The notes under the pieces: generated by a model
What the model was told of the DNA's origin: nothing
Seen by the model: only the letters and a program-made list of their open reading frames with translations
Database searches by the model: none
Translations under genes and position numbers: made by a program
From: Gammaproteobacteria bacterium Ga0077554
Lineage (GTDB): Bacteria > Pseudomonadota > Gammaproteobacteria > Ga0077554 > Ga007554
Assembly (NCBI GenBank): GCA_001464585.1
Contig: LNFF01000015.1
Span: 62,001 to 126,000, forward strand
Reading direction: 5' to 3'
DNA length: 64,000 bases
Shown: positions 1-6,537 of the stretch, piece after piece
How the letters are laid out: the number at the start of each line of letters is the position of its first letter
Position numbering within the stretch: position 1 is the first letter of the stretch

Positions 1-2
1 GC

Positions 3-1451
3 AGTGGCGCCGTCGGTTTGATTACCTATATGCGTACCGACTCGGTGAATCTTGCGCAGGACGCCTTGAATGAAATCCGTGAACTGATTGCCGTGCGTTA
101 TGGCAAAGATAATGTGCCCGCGCAACCACACGTCTATAAAACCAAATCAAAAAACGCCCAGGAAGCGCATGAAGCGATCCGTCCCACCGCCGCCGAGCGC
201 GTGCCCGAGTCCATCAAAGACAGCCTGAGCGCCGAACAATATAAATTGTATGACCTGATCTGGAAGCGCACCATCGCCTGCCAGATGATTCCCGCCACGC
301 TTGATACCGTCGCCGTCGACATGGCGGCGGGCGAGGGCAACATCTTCCGCGCCAATGGCTCGGTGATTGTTGACCCCGGTTTCATGGCGGTGTATCAGGA
401 AAGCGTGGATGACGTTAAAGACAGTGCCGCAGACGCATCAGGAAAAGGCAGCAGCGACGATGAGCGCCGCTTGCCTGCGTTGCTGGTGGGTGAGAAGGTC
501 GATGTGCTGGGCATTGAGCCAGAACAGCATTTCACCGAGCCACCGCCGCGTTATGGCGAAGCCAGCTTGATCAAGGCACTCGAAGAACGTGGCATTGGTC
601 GCCCGTCCACCTATGCCAGCATTATTTCCACATTGCAGCAGCGCGAATATGTCGAGCTGGACAAACGCCGCTTCAAGCCGACGGATGTAGGGCGCGTCGT
701 CAATAAATTTCTCACCGAATATTTTACGCAATATGTCGACTATGATTTTACCGCGCACCTCGAAGACGAGCTTGATGCTGTATCACGTGGCGAGAAAGAG
801 TGGGTGCCGCTGCTGCGCGAGTTCTGGACGCCTTTCAAGGCGCTGGTCGATAACACCCAGGAAAATGTCGAACGCAAAGACGTTACCCAGGAAGCCATGG
901 ATGAAGCTTGCCCCAAGTGTGGCAAGCCTTTGTCGATACGTCTCGGCAGGCGCGGCCGCTTTATTGGTTGCACCACGTATCCCGAATGCGATTACACGCG
1001 TAATCTCAGCGAAGAAGCGGGCGAGGAAACCGTACCTGAAGTGGTGGAAGGGCGCACCTGCCCCAAGTGTGATTCAGCACTCATCATGCGCATGGGGCGC
1101 TACGGCAAATTCATCGGCTGCAGCACCTACCCCGAATGCAAACACATCGAACCGCTGGAAAAACCCGCCGACACTGGCGTCGACTGCCCGGTGTGTCATA
1201 AGGGCACGCTACTCAAGCGCAAATCACGCTACGGCAAAATATTTTATTCCTGCGCCACCTATCCCGACTGCACCTACGCCGTCTGGAACGAGCCAGTGAA
1301 AGAACCCTGCCCAAAATGCAACTGGCCGTTGCTCACCATTAAAACCACCAAGCGCCGTGGCACAGAAAAAGTCTGCCCGCAAAAAGAATGCGGTCATGCT
1401 GAGCCGTATGCCGTGGAAGACGCGCCAGTTGAGTCGGCGGACGCCAGGTAG
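3..1451 (+). CDS. topA: DNA topoisomerase I, 3' part (5' end outside window)
   Basis: Type IA topoisomerase that relaxes negative supercoils through a transient 5'-phosphotyrosine link. The window opens inside the gene: the frame is open from base 3 and begins with the active-site stretch ITYMRTDS, whose catalytic Tyr codon is at 27-29 (Tyr319 in the E. coli enzyme). The remaining core contains the RPSTYAS motif typical of the family. The C-terminus carries four zinc-ribbon repeats beginning CPKCGKP, CPKCDSA, CPVCHKG and CPKCNWP; the first three have a CxxC pair and a downstream CxTYPxC-like pair. About 480 residues are seen, so the whole protein is probably near 800. The TTG at 18 is internal and not a start. 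Confidence 0.97.
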   Translation, partial: SGAVGLITYMRTDSVNLAQDALNEIRELIAVRYGKDNVPAQPHVYKTKSKNAQEAHEAIRPTAAERVPESIKDSLSAEQYKLYDLIWKRTIACQMIPATLDTVAVDMAAGEGNIFRANGSVIVDPGFMAVYQESVDDVKDSAADASGKGSSDDERRLPALLVGEKVDVLGIEPEQHFTEPPPRYGEASLIKALEERGIGRPSTYASIISTLQQREYVELDKRRFKPTDVGRVVNKFLTEYFTQYVDYDFTAHLEDELDAVSRGEKEWVPLLREFWTPFKALVDNTQENVERKDVTQEAMDEACPKCGKPLSIRLGRRGRFIGCTTYPECDYTRNLSEEAGEETVPEVVEGRTCPKCDSALIMRMGRYGKFIGCSTYPECKHIEPLEKPADTGVDCPVCHKGTLLKRKSRYGKIFYSCATYPDCTYAVWNEPVKEPCPKCNWPLLTIKTTKRRGTEKVCPQKECGHAEPYAVEDAPVESADAR

Positions 1452-1495
1452 CGTGCGCTGTGCGCACGACAGGTTACTGGGTGCAGAGCAATAAC

Positions 1496-1963
1496 ATGAG
1501 CGCCACCCGCGTGACGCCCGAACCCGCGCTAGAAAATGCCTACTGGCCAGCGCACGCGGAACTCCTGCTGCACAGTTACCAACATTGGACGGGTCGCGTT
1601 TTACTCGTGGATGACACCACAGCCCGCGCCTTGTATCACGCCCCCTTCGCCGTGCTCTCGCACGACGCCACGCCCGCCCCATGCTTCACCTACGCCAATC
1701 TCGTTGCGCAAACCGTGTTTGAAATGCCTTGGCCTGAAATCATCGGCTTACCCTCACGCTACTCCTCCGAAGCCCTCGCCCAAACCGAACGCGCGCATCT
1801 ATTGGAGCGTGTCGCAACACAAGGTTATATCGACGACTACAGCGGCGTGCGCATCACCCGCTCCGGAAAACGCTTCCTGATACAACAGGCCACGGTATGG
1901 AATCTGCTAGACCGGCAGGGCAAACGGCTTGGTCAAGCCGCGTGCTTTATGCCAGGTTTATAA
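1496..1963 (+). CDS. MEKHLA-domain protein
   Basis: A 155-residue protein consisting almost only of a MEKHLA domain, a PAS-like fold found alone in bacteria and at the end of plant HD-ZIP III factors. Visible family landmarks are HSYQHWTGR near the start, LYHAPFAVLSHD, FTYAN, LPSRYSSE, QGYIDDYSGVRI and a C-terminal WNLLD...GQAA stretch. The frame is open upstream to a GTG at 1460, but the ATG at 1496 starts just before the conserved domain and is preferred; no strong Shine-Dalgarno is visible for either. It lies 44 bases after topA on the same strand. Its ligand and cellular role are unknown; sensing of a small molecule is a guess from the PAS-like fold. Confidence 0.85.
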   Translation: MSATRVTPEPALENAYWPAHAELLLHSYQHWTGRVLLVDDTTARALYHAPFAVLSHDATPAPCFTYANLVAQTVFEMPWPEIIGLPSRYSSEALAQTERAHLLERVATQGYIDDYSGVRITRSGKRFLIQQATVWNLLDRQGKRLGQAACFMPGL

Positions 1964-2159
1964 AATCGTTAGCCGTATTGCGCCCAATGTCGGCGTTGCC
2001 TCATGTGATGGCGTTACTGCGCGTTTGCGATAATACCTGAAATAATATGGCAGTTTAAAAAATTCCCTGATCCAAGCCATTGGCTCGTATTGACATGGAG
2101 ATAGTGATATACCAGACTGGCGTAAAGAAAGGCTCCTGAATTTAGGGCATCTAATTTAA

Positions 2160-2166
2160 GTTAGGT
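2160..2166 (+). repeat. Integron-type core site (GTTAGGT) at upstream edge of cassette patch
   Basis: GTTAGGT fits the integron recombination core GTTRRRY exactly and sits 27 bases before the tae4-like start codon, the usual place for the upstream junction of a gene cassette. The bases just before it (CTAATTTAA) resemble the spacing of an attI left arm, but no complete attI or attC partner site and no integrase gene are visible upstream, so this may be a secondary insertion site. Confidence 0.5.
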
Positions 2167-2193
2167 TTTCACTCACAATTAAGGAGTAAATTC

Positions 2194-2673
2194 ATGGCAG
2201 CATTCACAACGCTCTGGAACAACCACCCGAATATCAAGGGTGAGGAGCCGCTGCTCGATAAAGAAGACTATGAAAACCAATGCGCCATAAATCTCTACGC
2301 TGCATTTGAGCGTTCAGGTGTTGACATCACAACGTTTCATGGTCAGCTTTCCTGGCAAAAAAGTAAACCGAAATACGCTATCCGCGCCCAGGAAGTTGCC
2401 AACTGGTTAGCAACGCCAAACGGTGTTATTGCGGGCAGAGTTCGGAAGTTTTCTGGTAAAGAGATATTCGACAAAATAAAAGGTAAACGCGGCGTCATCT
2501 TTTTCCAAAATTACTACGGTCCAGGAAATCAAGGTGATCATATTGATCTCTGGGATGGGCATCGTTTGACCCACCTTCGATCAATAGCGCAAATTTATCT
2601 GCGTTTTGGCCCGATCGGCTTTGGTTCGGATTATCGGAAAGCTGAGTCAGTCTGGTTTTGGACGGTGTTATGA
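2194..2673 (+). CDS. Tae4-like peptidoglycan amidase (type VI effector family)
   Basis: A 159-residue protein resembling Tae4 effectors, NlpC/P60-like DL-endopeptidases that cut the gamma-D-Glu to meso-DAP bond of peptidoglycan when delivered by a type VI secretion system. The sequence shows the expected catalytic pattern: Cys30 in ENQCAINLYAAF, followed far downstream by GDHIDLWDG with His116 and Asp118. There is no signal peptide, as expected for an effector needing a delivery machine; no type VI structural genes are in this window. The Shine-Dalgarno AAGGAG at 2181-2186 fixes the start. The stop overlaps the start of the next gene (ATGA). The gene lies inside an integron-like cassette, which suggests acquisition by transfer. 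Family assignment is from motifs and is fairly secure; in vivo delivery is inferred. Confidence 0.82.
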   Translation: MAAFTTLWNNHPNIKGEEPLLDKEDYENQCAINLYAAFERSGVDITTFHGQLSWQKSKPKYAIRAQEVANWLATPNGVIAGRVRKFSGKEIFDKIKGKRGVIFFQNYYGPGNQGDHIDLWDGHRLTHLRSIAQIYLRFGPIGFGSDYRKAESVWFWTVL

Positions 2674-2906
2674 GTCGTTTGTTATTCATTATAATCGGCG
2701 CTTTGCTATTAGGGATTGTTGGCTTTTTTATTGGCTCCGGCATCTCGCAGTATCAAGTTCGCGTTCTTTTTTATGGGCCGGATCAAGCAGGCGAGTTTAT
2801 TGATGTATTTCTTATCATTTGGCCTTTGTTATTTATCGCTGGCGGTTTTTTAGGAAACTGGCTTTACCACCGCAACCTAACCCGGCGCTCAAGCGGACGC
2901 TCCTAG
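2670..2906 (+). CDS. Small two-helix membrane protein, candidate immunity partner of the Tae4-like amidase
   Basis: A 78-residue protein with hydrophobic segments at about residues 3-24 and 44-64 and a basic, serine-rich tail. Its ATG overlaps the tae4-like stop as ATGA, so the two genes are probably translated together; an in-frame upstream ATG at 2658 would overlap more. The last ten codons run into the attC-like site, a common feature of cassette genes. No named family is recognised. It does not look like classical Tai4, which is a periplasmic protein with a signal peptide. Its tight coupling to a cell-wall amidase suggests self-protection in the inner membrane or periplasm, but that is inference from position alone; a role in effector export is also possible. 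Confidence 0.65.
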   Translation: MSRLLFIIIGALLLGIVGFFIGSGISQYQVRVLFYGPDQAGEFIDVFLIIWPLLFIAGGFLGNWLYHRNLTRRSSGRS

Positions 2907-3036
2907 CGGCACGCCGGTTAGCTCTGCGTTGAGGCTGTAGAAAAACCCAAAATCGAGAAAATCGCCTCATGAAAAATCAACAAATTACGATACCCATTTT
3001 CATCGAAAACGGGGTTTTTCTACAGCCTCGTTAGGC
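2875..3036 (+). repeat. attC-like recombination site, interrupted by a 99-bp element
   Basis: The left half begins with R'' ACCTAAC (2875-2881), then CCGGC and GCTCAAGC, matching the layout of well-known attC sites such as that of aadA. The L' arm GGTTAGCTCTGC follows near 2918-2927. The R' core GTTAGGC is found at 3030-3036, but 99 bases with perfect terminal inverted repeats separate it from the L' arm, and GTT is present on both sides of the insertion (2928-2930 and 3030-3032). Removing the insertion and one GTT leaves a contiguous site of about 60 bases with complementary R'' and R' cores. Confidence 0.72.
2931..3029. mobile_element. 99-bp MITE-like element inside attC
   Basis: Perfect 18-bp terminal inverted repeats: GAGGCTGTAGAAAAACCC at 2931-2948 and its reverse complement at 3012-3029. 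The element is AT-rich inside, has no coding capacity and is flanked by GTT on both sides, compatible with a 3-bp target duplication. It lies exactly at the R' core of an attC-like site. It could be a miniature element mobilised by an IS elsewhere in the genome; the parent family is not identifiable from this window, and no second copy is present here. Confidence 0.7.
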
Positions 3037-3050
3037 ATATAAGGAATTTG

Positions 3051-3305
3051 ATGTTTCGATATTTAGTTATGGCAATGCGCACACCACAATTTCAGCTATC
3101 TGTTATTGAGGCGCACCAAGCATTCCTGGAGCACCTGAGGCAGAGTGGGAATCTTGAAATGTCAGGGCCATTTACAGATAAAACTGGTGGCGCGTATTTA
3201 ATTAGGGCTGCAAATTTTGAAGAAGCAAAATCATTGGCTTTTACTGACCCTGTGCATACAACAAAATCATCGGTAGTTACAGTTTACGAATGGAATGCAA
3301 AGTGA
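3051..3305 (+). CDS. YciI-like protein
   Basis: An 84-residue alpha/beta protein of the YciI/YCII-related ferredoxin-like-fold group. Recognisable are the N-terminal MFRYLVMAMRTP strand, EAHQAFLEHLRQSGNLEMSGPF around residues 20-42, GGAYLIRAANFEEAKSLAFTDP and a closing strand. Members are small single-domain proteins, some thought to act as lyases or isomerases through a conserved His; no substrate can be assigned here. The ATG at 3051 is preferred over the preceding TTG because AAGGA at 3041-3045 is well spaced. The gene starts only 20 bases after an attC core and ends just before a second attC-like site, so it looks like a complete single-gene cassette. Confidence 0.75.
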   Translation: MFRYLVMAMRTPQFQLSVIEAHQAFLEHLRQSGNLEMSGPFTDKTGGAYLIRAANFEEAKSLAFTDPVHTTKSSVVTVYEWNAK

Positions 3306-3312
3306 TGGTAAT

Positions 3313-3359
3313 GCCCAATCCGGCGTTCAAGCGGGACGCCCTTTAACTTTACGTTGGAC
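3313..3359 (+). repeat. Second attC-like site
   Basis: A 47-base site just after the YciI-like stop. It begins GCCCAAT (R'' with one mismatch to RYYYAAC), then CCGGC and GTTCAAGC, has TTTAACTTTAC as the L' arm and ends with GTTGGAC, a full match to GTTRRRY. Layout and internal sequence parallel the first attC-like site (CCGGC then GYTCAAGC). It is short for an attC, and the imperfect R'' lowers confidence slightly. Confidence 0.68.
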
Positions 3360-3523
3360 ACCATTTTTAATCTATCCAAGGGAATAGCAAGCGTCCGCTG
3401 GTGGGTGAATAGTAAAATTTCGTAACGCTGACGCTGTGCCGCTGCATCCCTAACGGGGTGTTGCATGTTATACGCCACATACGGAAACCGACCGTTTTCT
3501 GGAGCTTTGATTGAAAGACGATT

Positions 3524-4690
3524 ATGGACTTTGACCAGAAAAAATTATCAAACACATTCAGAAATTTTTTCGCGTCGGAAAAGTCGAGCGGCATTTTGCT
3601 CATCATCTGCACGGTTGTTTCGCTTTCGCTTGCCAATTCCATCATCGGCGCAAATTACCTGGGCATTTGGCAAGTACATGTTGGTGGTTTGAGTGTTGAG
3701 CATTGGATTAACGATGCGCTGATGGCGGTTTTCTTTTTGCTTATCGGCCTGGAGCTCGAACGCGAGCTTTATAACGGCGAACTCTCGAATTTCAAAAATG
3801 CACTCCTTCCTATTTTCGCGGCGCTCGGTGGTATCTGTGTGCCCGCATTGATTCATTTCGGTTTGAATTCGGGAACACCGGCGCAAGCCGGAATCGGGAT
3901 TCCGATGGCGACCGACATTGCATTTGCGCTGGGTGTTCTCGCGCTTTTGGGCAACCGCGTTCCGGTTTCATTAAAAGTTTTTCTGACCGCGCTCGCCGTG
4001 ATGGACGACTTGGGTGCGATTATCATTATCGCCGTCTTTTACACGGCGCAGCTTTCAATCGCCTATTTAATGGGCGCACTTGCGGTTTTTGGCCTGCTCA
4101 TCGTGCTGAACCGTTTTTTTCGCGTGATGTCGCTCGTCCCCTATTTGCTTGGCGGTGTTTTGATGTGGTTTTTGATGCTGAAATCCGGCGTCCACGCAAC
4201 GATTGCCGGAATTTTGCTGGCGTTTGCGATTCCGTTTTCCGCTAAACAAGACGACGAAAAATCGCCTTCGCACCGGCTTGAACATTTTTTGCATAAGCCT
4301 GTCGCTTTTATAATTCTGCCTATTTTCGCGCTGGCGAATACCGGCATCGTCATCGGCTCGGACTGGGCGCAAGATTTAACGAGTACAAATAGCCTGGGCA
4401 TCATCGGCGGTTTGGTATTGGGCAAACCGTTGGGTATTATGCTTTTGAGCTTCGTCGCCGTTGCTCTCGGTATTTCCCGACTTCCGCCCGATTTGAATTG
4501 GCGACACATTTTCGGCGCGGGACTCTTGGGTGGCATCGGTTTTACGATGTCAATTTTTATTACAAATCTGGCGTTTGCCGGAAACTCGGAAATAATAAAC
4601 GCATCGAAAATGGCAATTTTGCTGGCTTCATTAACGGCAGGAACCATCGGTTTTCTGTGGCTCAAACTTTTCACCAAGCCCACAGAGTAA
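3524..4690 (+). CDS. nhaA: Na+/H+ antiporter NhaA
   Basis: Inner-membrane electrogenic antiporter that expels Na+ in exchange for protons, giving salt and alkali tolerance. The 388-residue length matches the family and the protein is almost entirely hydrophobic with about twelve predicted helices. The ion-binding aspartate pair is visible in the ALAVMDDLGAIIII stretch near residues 162-165, and the N-terminal LSNSIIG and ATDIAFALG motifs of NhaA are present. It lies 165 bases downstream of the second attC-like site on the same strand. No clear promoter is seen. Whether it belongs to the cassette patch or to the old chromosome is not resolved. Confidence 0.95.
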   Translation: MDFDQKKLSNTFRNFFASEKSSGILLIICTVVSLSLANSIIGANYLGIWQVHVGGLSVEHWINDALMAVFFLLIGLELERELYNGELSNFKNALLPIFAALGGICVPALIHFGLNSGTPAQAGIGIPMATDIAFALGVLALLGNRVPVSLKVFLTALAVMDDLGAIIIIAVFYTAQLSIAYLMGALAVFGLLIVLNRFFRVMSLVPYLLGGVLMWFLMLKSGVHATIAGILLAFAIPFSAKQDDEKSPSHRLEHFLHKPVAFIILPIFALANTGIVIGSDWAQDLTSTNSLGIIGGLVLGKPLGIMLLSFVAVALGISRLPPDLNWRHIFGAGLLGGIGFTMSIFITNLAFAGNSEIINASKMAILLASLTAGTIGFLWLKLFTKPTE

Positions 4691-5000
4691 GCCTGAAACC
4701 TCGAGGGCCATAACACCTTGAGAACCTTGAGTGTCAGGCCTTACATTTTGCATCAGTAAAATCCAAATCCATGTCTTTCATCGGTTCAGCCTATCATCAT
4801 GATGGGGTCAGCAAGCGTGGCGTGCGTGCGAATTGGGCATGGCATGCGATGAAGATCAAGTCGGGTGCTTTCTATCAATGCCGCTCGCATTGTCCTTGCG
4901 GGTATTTGGTGCGCACGCGATGCTTGCCATAAAACCCGACAGATCATGTGCTGCACCTTAGGACAGTTTACTTGCTCGCTACACAAGCCACATAAAATCC
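4691..5000. other. Gene-poor stretch between nhaA and cold-shock promoter
   Basis: No convincing gene. Directly after nhaA, GCCTGA (4691-4696) can pair with TCAGGC (4734-4739) around a long loop containing a CTCGAG palindrome and a repeated CCTTGAG; this may be a weak terminator but lacks a T-run. A 53-codon frame at 4771-4932 has no ribosome site and no recognisable family. Confidence 0.5.
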
Positions 5001-5027
5001 TTGTCAAGAACGCGTTTATGGTATAAT
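5001..5027 (+). promoter_or_regulatory. Promoter of the cold-shock gene
   Basis: A consensus -10 TATAAT at 5022-5027 with a -35-like TTGTCA at 5001-5006 (15-base spacer, slightly short). Transcription from here would give a leader of about 145 bases before the csp start, the size typical of cspA-type mRNAs whose 5' UTR folds differently in the cold. Confidence 0.65.
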
Positions 5028-5176
5028 GTCAATTATTATTAGATTTTAGCTTCGGCTATCTGACAATATGTGGGCAATAATGCCCTGCGGTGGGGTTAAA
5101 GAAGCGTGTCAGTTTGTGAAGACCCAAGCGTTTTTTAACTCAATAATCTTGTTGATAAAATAGTAGGTAGTTAGTT

Positions 5177-5380
5177 ATGCGTAATGGTACAGTAAAGTGG
5201 TTTGATGAGAGCAAAGGTTTTGGTTTTATCTCCCCTCAGGATGGTGGCGATGACGTTTTTGTTCATCACTCCACAATCAGCGGCACCGGTTTCAAGACCC
5301 TCGCCCAAGGACAAGCTGTTCGGTTTGAGGCTCAAAAAGGCCCCAAGGGACAGCAAACCACCAAGGTAGAGCCCGCTTAA
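5177..5380 (+). CDS. Cold-shock protein, CspA family
   Basis: A 67-residue single cold-shock domain that binds single-stranded RNA and DNA and melts RNA secondary structure. Both nucleic-acid-binding motifs are intact: RNP1 as KGFGFI near residues 13-18 and RNP2 as VFVHH near 28-32, with the usual N-terminal GTVKWFD. Length matches the family. A moderate AGGTAG ribosome site precedes the ATG. A strong promoter with a long leader lies upstream and a strong hairpin terminator downstream, so the gene is a single transcription unit. Which Csp paralogue it is, and whether it is cold induced, cannot be told from sequence. Confidence 0.97.
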   Translation: MRNGTVKWFDESKGFGFISPQDGGDDVFVHHSTISGTGFKTLAQGQAVRFEAQKGPKGQQTTKVEPA

Positions 5381-5436
5381 TAGGCGCGTGAAGCGCTGAT
5401 TCATTAGCGCTTCCTTTAGCTTTTTTGGTAGTTCTC

Positions 5437-5470
5437 AAACCCCCACCTCTCGGCGGGGGTTTGATTTTTT
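5437..5470 (+). terminator. Intrinsic terminator after csp
   Basis: Perfect 8-bp stem AAACCCCC (5437-5444) / GGGGGTTT (5455-5462) with a 10-base loop, followed by GATTTTTT. It separates csp from the convergent cysB. Confidence 0.9.
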
Positions 5471-5483
5471 CTGCCGCTCAATT

Positions 5484-6410
5484 TTAGCTTGGTCTGTTCA
5501 AAGTGGTGTCTATTACTTTACGGGTCAAGTGCGGCGCAAAAAGTTCAATAAACGCGTAAATATATCCCCGTAAATAATTTCCCCGGCGTATCCCGATGCG
5601 GGTGGTGCTGGACTCAAATAAATGCCCGGCGTCTATGGCACGTACATTCACGTCGCGTGCTGCATCAAATGCCATTTTTGCCACCAATCCCACGCCCATT
5701 CCCAGTTCTACGTAGGTTTTGATCACGTCAGAATCCAGTGCGGTAATCACAAAATTGGGGGTTAAGCCGCGTTCTTCGAAAGCTTTGTTGATTTTTGAGC
5801 GTCCCGTGAAGGAGAAATCATAGGTGACTATCGGGTAACGCGCGATGGCTTCCAGTGTCAAGGGTGATTCATCAAGCAGGGGGTGGTTCGGCGGGGTGAT
5901 GACGCAGCGGTTCCATTGATAGCAGGGCAGGGTGGCGAGGTCGTCGAAAGGTTCCAGTGCTTCGGTGGCGATGGCGAGGTCGGCCATGCCGTTGCGGACG
6001 AATTCAGTGACTTGCGCGGGATTACCCTGGTGGATGTGCAGCCGTACCTTGGGGTATTGCTCGCTGAACGCCTTTACCACTGGAGGCAGCGCGTAGCGGG
6101 CTTGGGTGTGGGTGGTGGCGATGGAAAGAACGCCGCCGGTTTCATTGGAAAACTCCATGCTTGCTTGCCGGATATTGTCTATGTCGCGTAAAATACGCCC
6201 TATCATCGCTAGCACCGCTATGCCGGGCGGGGTGAGACCCGTGAGGCGTTTACTCTTGCGTTCAAAGATCTGCACATTAAGCTCTTCTTCGAGGAGGCGA
6301 ATTTGTGTGCTGATACCGGGTTGGGCGGTATGCAATTGCCGGGCCGCACTTGAAATGCTGAAATTGCAGCGTACCACTTCATGTATATAGCGTAATTGTT
6401 GAATATTCAT
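5484..6410 (-). CDS. cysB: LysR-type regulator CysB
   Basis: A 308-residue transcription factor controlling sulfur assimilation, normally activating when sulfate-limited in response to acetylserine. The N-terminal helix-turn-helix (MNIQQLRYIHEVV ... TAQPGIS) and the effector domain are strongly CysB-like: IATTHTQARYALP, LPCYQWNR, TGRS, DADVIKTYV-type DSDVIKTYVELGMGVG and FAPHLTRKVID. It is about 16 residues shorter than E. coli CysB, ending just after the last conserved helix. It is transcribed away from the TSUP-sulfite reductase-cysH genes, so it most likely controls them from the AT-rich shared intergenic region, and probably itself. Confidence 0.95.
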   Translation of the reverse strand: MNIQQLRYIHEVVRCNFSISSAARQLHTAQPGISTQIRLLEEELNVQIFERKSKRLTGLTPPGIAVLAMIGRILRDIDNIRQASMEFSNETGGVLSIATTHTQARYALPPVVKAFSEQYPKVRLHIHQGNPAQVTEFVRNGMADLAIATEALEPFDDLATLPCYQWNRCVITPPNHPLLDESPLTLEAIARYPIVTYDFSFTGRSKINKAFEERGLTPNFVITALDSDVIKTYVELGMGVGLVAKMAFDAARDVNVRAIDAGHLFESSTTRIGIRRGNYLRGYIYAFIELFAPHLTRKVIDTTLNRPS

Positions 6411-6430
6411 AGGGCTGAGCCTTCGATATA

Positions 6431-6492
6431 ATATTAGGTTATATTAATAACTAATATCATTATTTTAAATGATAATTATACGCTGTTATAAT
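6431..6492. promoter_or_regulatory. cysB / sulfur operon divergent control region
   Basis: The 127-base gap between divergent genes is very AT-rich. It holds a dyad ATATTAG (6431-6437) / CTAATAT (6451-6457), a second dyad ATCATT (6456-6461) / AATGAT (6468-6473), and a perfect -10 TATAAT at 6487-6492 reading toward the TSUP gene. CysB sites are AT-rich and poorly conserved, so the dyads are plausible operators but the assignment is inferred from position. Confidence 0.6.
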
Positions 6493-6537
6493 CTCTCTGC
6501 AAGTAGAGTCGATTGATACGGCGAGAGGTTCGGCTGG

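Noticed and set aside
1981-2020. GCCCAAT ... GGCGTT stretch resembling an attC left half upstream of the cassette patch
   Set aside because: No matching R' core at the right distance; the GTTAGGT at 2160 is too far for one site.
4771-4932. 53-codon frame with several cysteines after nhaA
   Set aside because: No ribosome site, no recognisable family and no coding-like context; probably chance.
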